Position numbers and translations under genes: made by a program. 7,246 nucleotides of DNA from Phycisphaerales bacterium (GTDB lineage: Bacteria; Planctomycetota; Phycisphaerae; Phycisphaerales; UBA1924): NCBI GenBank assembly GCA_030680655.1, contig JAUXUZ010000479.1, positions 1-7,246 of the forward strand, given 5' to 3'. Shown here one piece after another: positions 1 to 6,727 of this stretch. The first letter of the stretch is position 1. The number at the start of each line of letters is the position of its first letter. Under the pieces are notes generated by a model. The model saw nothing but the letters and a program-made list of their open reading frames with translations. It made no database searches and was not told where the DNA came from.

Positions 1-1
1 C

Positions 2-1030
2 GGCGAAGAGCGTGATGAACATGCAGCTGACGAAGGAGATGAGGGGGACGCGCCCGATGAACACAAACCAGGAGGACGCCGCCAGCAGCACGACGATCGA
101 GAAGGGTAGGCCGAGCGCGGCGGAGCGGATGGCGTTCTCAGCGCGGCCGACCATGTGGGCGATCACCAGCATCACGCGGCAGTGGAAGGAGAGGAGGATC
201 GATGCGAGGAAAAAGCCGCCGTGGCACGCCAACACGGGCCCGCTCCCCCAGTCCCGCCAGCAACCGAACGCAACGAGGCCGCAGGTGGCGCTCCACAGCA
301 GCGAGCCCGCGAGGGCGGTGATGCGCGTGAAGGTCGCGGTCTGGGCGGCCACTTCCATGGGCGGATCGGCGATAACGAGTTGGAACGACGCGAAGGACGC
401 GGCCGCGCTGGCAATCGCCGCGAGCGCGTAGAGGAACGAACCGGTGAGGGCCCATGGAGTGTCGGCGAACGATGCGCCTGCGGCGAAGACGAGCCACTGC
501 AACGCGAGGGCTAGCCCGCACGCCGCCCAGCCCGCAGCGAAGAGCATGCCGGTGCCGGCATGAAGGGCGAGGGCCTGCATCGCCTGCTGAACGTGTTGAC
601 CGGCGGGGGCCGGGGTGTCCGCGCGGGGGGTGCCGCACTCGGGGCAAGGGCTACGGCGGGGGATGCCCGCGCAGTTGTAACCGCAGCGCGGGCAGGGTTG
701 GGGTGTGTTGGCCTTGGGGATCGAGAGGATCGGCGCCACGACCGGGACTTTCTCGGCGGGAAGGCCGAACATGTTCATCCACCATCGGGGTCGCCAGTTG
801 GCGGCGTCTTCCCACGGCTTGGCATCGGGGTCCTCGGGGATGATGGAGCGTTTGACGGGCGTCCCGCACTCGGGGCAGACCTGGTCGAAGCGGAGGGTCT
901 TGAGGTTGTAGCCGCAGCGCACGCAGCCGCAGTCGCGCATGACGATCGAGACGCGGCTGAGGTCGGGACGCTTGGCGGAGGCGAGGCGGGCCTTCTTCGC
1001 GAGACGGTCGAGTTCGCGGCGGTCGATCAC
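2..1030 (-). CDS. Double zinc-ribbon multi-pass membrane protein, C-terminus beyond left edge
   Basis: The minus-strand frame is open for 343 codons, from a GTG at 1030 to the window edge, with no stop, so the C-terminus is missing. Residues 1-33 are basic and helix-like. Two zinc ribbons follow. The first is C36-x2-C39 (in a CVRCGYNL context) with C52-x2-C55; the second is C113-x2-C116 (CPRCGYN) with C129-x2-C132. From about residue 158 the chain is strongly hydrophobic, with roughly six membrane segments (about 158-188, 193-221, 237-257, 264-294, 303-322 and 325 onward). Zinc-ribbon/membrane proteins of this CxxCGYNL style are common in planctomycetes; their function is unknown to me, and DNA, protein or lipid binding cannot be told apart here. 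An in-frame TAA lies 9 nt upstream of the GTG, so no earlier start exists. There is no clear Shine-Dalgarno. The next Met is residue 31 (codon 938-940), also without a clear ribosome site; it would still keep both zinc ribbons. Confidence 0.82.
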   Translation of the reverse strand, partial: MIDRRELDRLAKKARLASAKRPDLSRVSIVMRDCGCVRCGYNLKTLRFDQVCPECGTPVKRSIIPEDPDAKPWEDAANWRPRWWMNMFGLPAEKVPVVAPILSIPKANTPQPCPRCGYNCAGIPRRSPCPECGTPRADTPAPAGQHVQQAMQALALHAGTGMLFAAGWAACGLALALQWLVFAAGASFADTPWALTGSFLYALAAIASAAASFASFQLVIADPPMEVAAQTATFTRITALAGSLLWSATCGLVAFGCWRDWGSGPVLACHGGFFLASILLSFHCRVMLVIAHMVGRAENAIRSAALGLPFSIVVLLAASSWFVFIGRVPLISFVSCMFITLFA

Positions 1031-1141
1031 GGTGATAGCTTACGAGAAAGCGTGTGCAAGTGATCCATTGGCCGTTGACCGCTCGCTTTGGACTCGCGGA
1101 GCCGAGCCCGGTGGCACCCGGAGGGGGCTGCGGGCGGCACA

Positions 1142-1162
1142 CCTTGCCGCTGCGCGGCGAGG
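1142..1162 (-). terminator. GC-rich hairpin just past purQ, possible terminator
   Basis: A nine-pair stem with one imperfect pair (CCTTGCCGC / GCGGCGAGG on the plus strand) closes a three-base TGC loop. It begins 14 nt after the purQ stop codon, where a terminator would be expected. No T-tract follows on the minus strand, so it is at best a non-canonical terminator. The surrounding 145-bp gap (1031-1175) holds nothing else convincing. A weak TTGCAC / TATCAC pair (1054-1059 and 1032-1037, 16-bp gap) lies too close to the GTG at 1030 to be a normal promoter for that start. Confidence 0.35.
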
Positions 1163-1175
1163 GTGTGGCACATCG

Positions 1176-2039
1176 TCAGGCCCGGACGGACTGGGCGGCT
1201 TCGACGGCGTTTTTGAACATGCGGAGGCCGGGGGTGTCGCCTTGGCGAGTCCGAGCGTCCAGGCGGGTCCAGAAGGGGTGGCGGGTCCAGTCGAGGTAGC
1301 GCTCGGGGTGGGGCATAAGGCCGAAGACGCGGCCGCTGGTATCGCAGATGCCGACGATGTCATCGGAGGAGCCGTTGGGGTTGGCGGGGTGGAGGGGGGG
1401 GGCAGTGGTTGTGGCTGGGCGATAGGAGGCCCCGTAGCGCAGGGCAACCTGCCCGTTCTGCCTGAGCCGATCGAGTACGCCCTCATCGCGAGCGACGAGG
1501 CGGCCCTCACCGTGAGCGATTGGGAGCATCATGGCATCCGGCATTTCGCGGTACTCATCTTGAAGGCCGCGGGTCCAGATGCAGACGCTGTTCTCGACGG
1601 CGTGGATGGGGACCCACTTGTCGATGAACCGGCCGCCGGTGTTGAAGGTGAGGCTGACCTCCTGCTCGGCGGGCTCGGCGGGCCAGGGCTGGCCGCCCGC
1701 GGGGCCGGGGAGCAGGCCTGCCTGCACGGCGATCTGGAAGCCATTGCAGACGGCGAAGACCGGCACACCGCGGGCGACGGCGTCGCGGAGGGCTGGGTAG
1801 AGGTGCTTCTTGAGCCTCAAGGCGAAGATGCGGCCGCTGGCGACGTCATCGCCGTAGGAGAAGCCGCAGGGGAGGCCGATGAGGTCGGCGCGTTCGAGGG
1901 CTGCGGGATCGGCGATCAGGGCGTCGAGGTGGGTGACCTCGGCGGTTGCGCCGCCCATGGTGAAGGCGCGGGCGAGTTCGCCCTCACAGTTTGTGCCTGG
2001 GGCGCGGATGATCAGGGCGCGGGGCGCGGGGGAGGGCAT
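1176..2039 (-). CDS. purQ: Phosphoribosylformylglycinamidine synthase subunit PurQ (glutaminase)
   Basis: This is the class I glutamine amidotransferase subunit of FGAM synthase, in cytosolic purine synthesis. It hydrolyses glutamine and passes ammonia to PurL, which converts FGAR to FGAM using ATP; PurS normally bridges the two. The 287-residue protein shows the family hallmarks in order: an N-terminal RAPGTNCEGE strand (12-21), GFSYGDDVASG (59-69), the nucleophile elbow AVCNGFQ with Cys98, an HGEGR loop (176-180) and the catalytic pair His244 and Glu246 in LMPHPER. The ATG at 2039 is chosen because the homologous region starts within ten residues of it; the same frame is open for about 300 more codons upstream, but that part is a shadow of the next gene. 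No strong ribosome site is seen. At 287 aa it is longer than typical PurQ of the PurS/PurL type (about 220-230). The extra length is near residues 110-165 and in a Thr/Pro stretch around 208-222. A run of nine G on the plus strand (1394-1402) falls in that second insert. No other purine gene is adjacent. Confidence 0.95.
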   Translation of the reverse strand: MPSPAPRALIIRAPGTNCEGELARAFTMGGATAEVTHLDALIADPAALERADLIGLPCGFSYGDDVASGRIFALRLKKHLYPALRDAVARGVPVFAVCNGFQIAVQAGLLPGPAGGQPWPAEPAEQEVSLTFNTGGRFIDKWVPIHAVENSVCIWTRGLQDEYREMPDAMMLPIAHGEGRLVARDEGVLDRLRQNGQVALRYGASYRPATTTAPPLHPANPNGSSDDIVGICDTSGRVFGLMPHPERYLDWTRHPFWTRLDARTRQGDTPGLRMFKNAVEAAQSVRA

Positions 2040-2095
2040 GCGGAAGGGTAGCAAGCAGGTCCCGACTGTCGCCTGAGGCGTTGCGTGCTGGGTGT

Positions 2096-3157
2096 TCAGC
2101 AACCGGCGAAGAAGTGGTTGATAAAGGCGATGAAGTCGTTGTTGTCCCACGCGCCGTCGGCGCCGGGCTCGCCCCCGGTGATGCCCATGTCGGCGATGGG
2201 GTCGAGCTCGAAGAAGTAGTTGATGAACGCGATGAAATCGTTGTTGTCGAGCTGGCCGTCTTGGCCGGCCTCCCCGCCGGTGACGCCGACGTCGGCCCGG
2301 CAGACGACCGTCACCGGCGCGAGGCGGTTGATGAACTGCGCATTGGCCGTGGCGTGGATGAGCGTGGATGTGGCGGCGGCGATGTCGTAGACGTGCACGC
2401 CGGTGTTGTTGGTGTAGATGAGGTTGCCGTTGGTGAGCTCGTAGACGCCGCGGGTGTTGGTGACGGGGATAAGCGTGCCCACCTGCACACCGTTGGGCCC
2501 GTACTCGTAGATGCCGCTGGGGGCGGTGAACCCGGCGGCGAGCAGGTTGCCGTTGGAGCGGCGGATGTTGAGCTGCTGGGGGAAGTCGATGCCGCTGACG
2601 CCGTCGGAGTCGTGGAAGAGGCCGAGGAAGTTGAGGCCGTAGTCGTAGCGGCCGATGTTGTCGCCGGCGATGTCGCTGATGAGCAGCTGCCCGTTGTACT
2701 CGATGACGTCGAAGGGGTCGGGGACGGCGACGTTGGTCTCGATCGTGCCGTCGAGGTTGAAAACGACGATGGCATCGCCGGGAGCCCCGTGCCCGGCGTC
2801 GGAGTTGCTGACGTTGACCTTGTTGTTGGCGAAGCACATGCCACGGACGTTGTCGATCGGGCCGGTGATGTTCGCGATGAACACGCCGGCGAGGGTGAAG
2901 CGGGTGATGGAGTCGGCCAGCTGATCGCCAACCCATATCTCGTTGCCGACCTGGATGGCGTCGCGGGGGCTCTGCCAGTCGTAGCCCACGCCCGCGCCGT
3001 CGAGGATGAAGTCGAGGTTGACGATGCTGCCGTCGGTCTCGCTGAAGAGCATGACGCGGTCGGTCGTCCAGTCGGTGATCATGAGCTGCTGCGCGTGAGC
3101 GGCAGCTGAGGTGAGGGCGAGCGAGGCGGCGGCGGCGAGTACGGCGGTGCAGCGCAT
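2096..3157 (-). CDS. Secreted beta-propeller-like protein with C-terminal GC-type dockerin pair
   Basis: The product is 353 aa. Residues 1-22 are a Sec signal peptide (basic Met-Arg, Ala/Leu-rich core, AHA cleavage site before Gln23). Residues 24 to about 285 contain repeated strand-turn motifs of the type LLISD, GIYEYGPNG, GNLIYTNN and GVHVYD, spaced like blades of an NHL/SMP-30-like beta-propeller; this is a fold-level guess and I see no catalytic residues. Residues 286-353 hold two copies of a D-x-G-x2-GG-x2-G-x-DG-x2-DNNDFIAFIN unit, ending in a terminal Ala-Gly-Cys. That layout matches the dockerin-like domain that closes many secreted Phycisphaerae proteins, presumed to bind calcium and to mediate retention or anchoring. 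The start is well supported: AGGAAG (3165-3170) lies 7 nt before the ATG, and the signal peptide begins exactly there, so the longer in-frame reading upstream is not real. The gene is divergent from the DUF1015 gene, and purQ follows 56 bp downstream on the same strand, so read-through into purQ is possible. The ligand and role are unknown. Confidence 0.9.
   Translation of the reverse strand: MRCTAVLAAAASLALTSAAAHAQQLMITDWTTDRVMLFSETDGSIVNLDFILDGAGVGYDWQSPRDAIQVGNEIWVGDQLADSITRFTLAGVFIANITGPIDNVRGMCFANNKVNVSNSDAGHGAPGDAIVVFNLDGTIETNVAVPDPFDVIEYNGQLLISDIAGDNIGRYDYGLNFLGLFHDSDGVSGIDFPQQLNIRRSNGNLLAAGFTAPSGIYEYGPNGVQVGTLIPVTNTRGVYELTNGNLIYTNNTGVHVYDIAAATSTLIHATANAQFINRLAPVTVVCRADVGVTGGEAGQDGQLDNNDFIAFINYFFELDPIADMGITGGEPGADGAWDNNDFIAFINHFFAGC
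2109..2194 (-). repeat. Dockerin-like unit, C-terminal copy
   Basis: This is the second (C-terminal) of two 86-bp direct repeats inside the secreted protein gene, encoding a D-x-G...DG-x2-DNNDFIAFINHFF unit. It lies 102 bp (34 codons) from its partner. The Asp, Asn and Gly positions fit a calcium-binding loop followed by a helix, as in dockerin type I half-repeats. Confidence 0.8.
2211..2296 (-). repeat. Dockerin-like unit, N-terminal copy
   Basis: This is the first of the two 86-bp direct repeats in the secreted protein gene, encoding a D-x-G...DG-x2-DNNDFIAFINYFF unit. The two copies are nearly identical over the DNNDFIAFIN helix and differ mostly at wobble positions and in the acidic loop, which suggests an old duplication under protein-level constraint. 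Confidence 0.8.
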
Positions 3158-3164
3158 GGAGTTT

Positions 3165-3170
3165 CTTCCT
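3165..3170 (-). promoter_or_regulatory. Ribosome binding site fixing the secreted-protein start
   Basis: AGGAAG sits 7 nt upstream of the ATG at 3157 and is the clearest Shine-Dalgarno on the minus strand of this window. It decides against the longer in-frame reading that begins further upstream. Confidence 0.75.
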
Positions 3171-3196
3171 GAAAGGGTTCGTCGGACGACTTCATC

Positions 3197-3225
3197 AAGA
3201 TACCGCGCGAGTGCGCTGTGTGCAA
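3197..3225 (-). promoter_or_regulatory. Sigma70-like promoter for the secreted propeller/dockerin gene
   Basis: On the minus strand TTGCAC (3220-3225) and TATCTT (3197-3202) are separated by exactly 17 bp. TATCTT matches the -10 consensus at four of six positions and TTGCAC matches the -35 at three. The predicted transcript would start near 3190, leaving a leader of about 33 nt that contains the AGGAAG ribosome site. Assigned by eye. Confidence 0.45.
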
Positions 3226-3238
3226 GCGACTTCTGCGA

Positions 3239-3267
3239 TTGGATACCCCCCGCGGGGGCGGTACCCT
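3239..3267 (+). promoter_or_regulatory. Weak promoter candidate for the DUF1015 gene, overlapping an inverted repeat
   Basis: TTGGAT (3239-3244) and TACCCT (3262-3267) are 17 bp apart on the plus strand. If used, transcription would begin at about the ATG at 3273, which fits the absence of any Shine-Dalgarno there (a leaderless message). The -10 match is poor. The spacer is almost entirely a 20-bp interrupted inverted repeat, TACC at 3244 to GGTA at 3263 around a C/G-rich centre, which could be an operator between the two divergent genes. Confidence 0.25.
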
Positions 3268-3272
3268 CTGAC

Positions 3273-4706
3273 ATGCCCTCCCCCCGAGCCCGGACTGCCG
3301 TTCCGCCCGCCGCGCCTCGCGTCTTTCCGTTCCGCCCGATCCAGTACGCGCAGGCCGTGGGGGCAATCGGCGCGAGCGCCAACGTTTCACGCTTGATCGC
3401 GCCACCCTACGACGTGCTCGATGCGCTGAGCAAGGAGGCGCTGCTCGCCGGGGGCGACCGGAACATCGTGGCGATCGACCTGCCGCACATCCCCGCCAAG
3501 GACCTGGGTCCGCCCGAGGCGTACCGCGGCTCGGCGGTGCGGCTGGAGGAGTGGCTGAAGGACGGGACGCTGGTGCAGCGCGAGCGGCCGGCGATGTTCT
3601 GCTACCGCGAGACGTTCGAGTTCAACGGGAAGACCACGCGGCGGACGGGGATGGCGTGCACGCTGGAAGTGCGGGCGTTCGGGCCTGCGAAGGGGGGGGG
3701 GATCCTGCCGCACGAGCAGACCTTCAGCGGGCCCAAGGAGGACCGGCTGGCGCTGATGAAGGTGACCAAGTGCCAGCTCTCGCCGATCTTCGGGCTCCAC
3801 CAGGATGATCAAGGGGCAGCGGCCGCCCTGCTCGCACGCATCTGCGATGCGCGGCAGCCGGATGTGACGGCGACGACCGCCGACGGCACTCGGCACGAGG
3901 TGTGGACGATCGACGACGACGCGACGATCGCCGCGTACCAGTCGGCGCTCGCGGGGGAGGATGTGTTCATCGCCGATGGGCACCACCGGTACAACACGAC
4001 GATGAACTACCTGCGCGAGCTGGAGAAGGCCGGGGCGGTGGCGGCCGACCACCCCGCGCGGCGGTGCATGTTCGTGCTGGTGTCGATGAGCGATGCGGGG
4101 CTGGTGATCGGGCCGACGCACCGCGTCATCGGCGGGATGGCGGACTACACGTTCCACGCGTTCGCGGGGAGCGTGCGGGGGGAGCTGTTCCTGACCGAAT
4201 TGCCGGAGAAGGGTGAGGACGGGCTGCGCACGATCGAGTCGGCGATGGAGAAGGGTGCGAAGAAGTCGGGAAAGAACGTGCTGGGGCTGTACGACTTTGC
4301 GTCGCGGCGGGCGTACCTGGCGACGCCGGTTGAGCCGGACCCGCTCGCGTTCGACAAACGGTTTGTGGCGATGCCGCACGAGTGGCGGACGCTGGATGTT
4401 GCGCTGTGTCAGCACCTGATCATCGAGAAGTTCTGTCAACCCTTGGCGGGAGGAAAGGGGAAGAACGCGGAGCCATTGAAGTGGGCGTTCCCGCACTCGA
4501 TCGGCGAGGTAATCGACATCGGGGCGGGTATCGAGCGCGGGTCGGGCGGGGGCAAGGGGTTCGTGCCGCAGCTGGCGGTGATCGTGCGGCCGACGCCGCT
4601 GGAGTCGGTGCGGGTGATCAGCCGGGCCAATGAGCTGATGCCGCAGAAGAGCACGTTCTTCTATCCGAAGATCGCGACGGGGCTGTTTGTGAACCCAGTG
4701 GGGTGA
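3273..4706 (+). CDS. DUF1015 family protein (COG4198-like)
   Basis: This 477-aa protein carries the hallmarks of the DUF1015 family: APPYDV (43-48) near the N-terminus, LPHEQT (145-150), KxDRLxLM just after it, and DGHHRYNTT (235-243). Family members are usually about 400-470 aa, so this one looks full length. It is predicted to be cytosolic, with no signal or membrane segment. The biochemical function is not established to my knowledge. The D-G-H-H-R core resembles the conserved motif of ParB/sulfiredoxin-fold proteins, including free serine kinases, so nucleotide-dependent activity is a reasonable but untested guess. The ATG at 3273 is chosen because the conserved domain begins about 15 residues later; the frame is open further upstream but overlaps the divergent gene's signal peptide. 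No ribosome site precedes the ATG. Codons 139-142 contain a run of ten G (3692-3701), which could slip. The gene is divergent from the secreted dockerin gene and followed by a long repeat-bearing gap. Confidence 0.9.
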   Translation: MPSPRARTAVPPAAPRVFPFRPIQYAQAVGAIGASANVSRLIAPPYDVLDALSKEALLAGGDRNIVAIDLPHIPAKDLGPPEAYRGSAVRLEEWLKDGTLVQRERPAMFCYRETFEFNGKTTRRTGMACTLEVRAFGPAKGGGILPHEQTFSGPKEDRLALMKVTKCQLSPIFGLHQDDQGAAAALLARICDARQPDVTATTADGTRHEVWTIDDDATIAAYQSALAGEDVFIADGHHRYNTTMNYLRELEKAGAVAADHPARRCMFVLVSMSDAGLVIGPTHRVIGGMADYTFHAFAGSVRGELFLTELPEKGEDGLRTIESAMEKGAKKSGKNVLGLYDFASRRAYLATPVEPDPLAFDKRFVAMPHEWRTLDVALCQHLIIEKFCQPLAGGKGKNAEPLKWAFPHSIGEVIDIGAGIERGSGGGKGFVPQLAVIVRPTPLESVRVISRANELMPQKSTFFYPKIATGLFVNPVG

Positions 4707-4782
4707 GCGGGGCAAGCGCCGGGCCCTCGGCCGATCCTCCGCGCGACTGGAACTGGTTTCCGGCGGGCCGTGTGGTTACTCC

Positions 4783-4798
4783 GCACGCCCCTGCGTGC
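4783..4798 (+). terminator. Perfect short hairpin downstream of the DUF1015 gene
   Basis: GCACGC and GCGTGC form a perfect six-bp stem around a CCCT loop, 77 nt after the DUF1015 stop codon. There is no T-tract, so it may be a weak or factor-assisted terminator or an unrelated structure. The preceding stretch (4707-4782) holds only a small GCCG/CGGC stem and no gene. Confidence 0.3.
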
Positions 4799-4824
4799 CA
4801 ACCGCTGGGCTCCGTGCGTTGACC

Positions 4825-5013
4825 GCGGGACCTTCCGGCCGAATGGGAGACCTTTCCAACTCGCCCGGAAGGCTTTCCAAGTTGACTGGAAGGCCTTCCA
4901 GGTCATGCGGAAGGGGTTCCAGCTCTGCGGGAAGGGTCTCCAGGTCAGCTGGAAACGTCTCCCGTTCACTTGGAAGGCCTTCCCGTCGAACTGTAAAGGC
5001 ACCCCAACTCTTC
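4825..5013. repeat. Tandem array of about nine 21-bp units with palindromic core
   Basis: Units start every 21 bp at 4825, 4846, 4867, 4888, 4909, 4930, 4951, 4972 and 4993. The shared core is GGAAGGCCTTCC, followed by a more variable 9-bp spacer close to AGGTCANCT. The core is a perfect 12-bp palindrome in the units at 4888 and 4972 and imperfect in the rest; the outer units (4825, 4993) are the most degraded. GGAA at unit position 1 and TTCC at position 9 are the most constant parts. Because 21 is a multiple of three, several reading frames stay open across the array on both strands. It occupies the middle of the 441-bp gap between the DUF1015 gene and isocitrate dehydrogenase and ends about 20 bp before the predicted promoter of the latter. 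It is either a set of binding sites on one DNA face, an intergenic repeat element, or a remnant heptad-coding region. Confidence 0.9.
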
Positions 5014-5033
5014 GGGAGGTCGTGCGGAAGCGG

Positions 5034-5062
5034 TTGTGGATGCACGGCTCCACTTCTATCAT
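5034..5062 (+). promoter_or_regulatory. Sigma70-like promoter for isocitrate dehydrogenase
   Basis: TTGTGG (5034-5039) and TATCAT (5057-5062) are exactly 17 bp apart. TATCAT matches the -10 consensus at five of six positions. Predicted initiation near 5069 would give a leader of about 79 nt that contains the complete hairpin at 5078-5117 and the ribosome site. The 21-bp array ends just upstream, where activator or repressor sites would be expected. Confidence 0.5.
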
Positions 5063-5077
5063 CGAGCGACCGATAAA

Positions 5078-5117
5078 CCCGTCGGCGGACCCAACGTACG
5101 GGACCACCGCCGACGGG
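5078..5117 (+). promoter_or_regulatory. Perfect 11-bp-stem hairpin in the isocitrate dehydrogenase leader
   Basis: CCCGTCGGCGG (5078-5088) and its exact reverse complement CCGCCGACGGG (5107-5117) enclose an 18-nt loop, in which CCC (5090-5092) and GGG (5100-5102) can pair further. The stem ends 30 nt before the ATG and about 14 nt before the ribosome site. It could act as a 5' stabilising stem, a translational control element or a protein-binding operator. It does not match any riboswitch I recognise and lacks a T-tract. Confidence 0.6.
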
Positions 5118-5147
5118 CCTCGCAGCCACCAGAGAAAGGTGCACATC

Positions 5148-6710
<1,563 letters not shown>

Positions 6711-6727
6711 CGCAGGCGCCTGGCCGA

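Noticed and set aside
939..2051. A long plus-strand open frame of 370 codons
   Set aside because: It is Ala/Gly/Val/Glu-rich antisense of the zinc-ribbon gene and purQ, both of which have clear conserved motifs. It is a typical high-GC shadow.
2040..2095. A terminator between the dockerin gene and purQ
   Set aside because: Only a four-bp CGCC/GGCG stem with a three-base loop and a mismatched outer stem were found, which is too weak to report as a feature.
2081..3109. A plus-strand open frame of 342 codons, rich in Val, Asp and Glu
   Set aside because: It lies antisense to the signal-peptide-bearing dockerin protein. The composition is a reverse-complement artefact and there is no recognisable domain.
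3387..4715. A minus-strand open frame of 442 codons, rich in Arg, His and Pro
   Set aside because: It is antisense to the DUF1015 gene, which has clear family motifs. The Arg/His/Pro-rich composition is typical of a shadow.
4825..5013. A CRISPR array
   Set aside because: The units are contiguous 21-bp tandem repeats with only about 9 variable bases and no unique spacers of 30-40 bp. No cas gene is nearby.
4770..5147. A 126-codon in-frame N-terminal extension of isocitrate dehydrogenase, running through the repeat array
   Set aside because: The extension is only the 21-bp repeats and leader read as protein. The ATG at 5148 has a proper ribosome site, a promoter lies at 5034-5062, and the enzyme fold starts about 30 residues after 5148.
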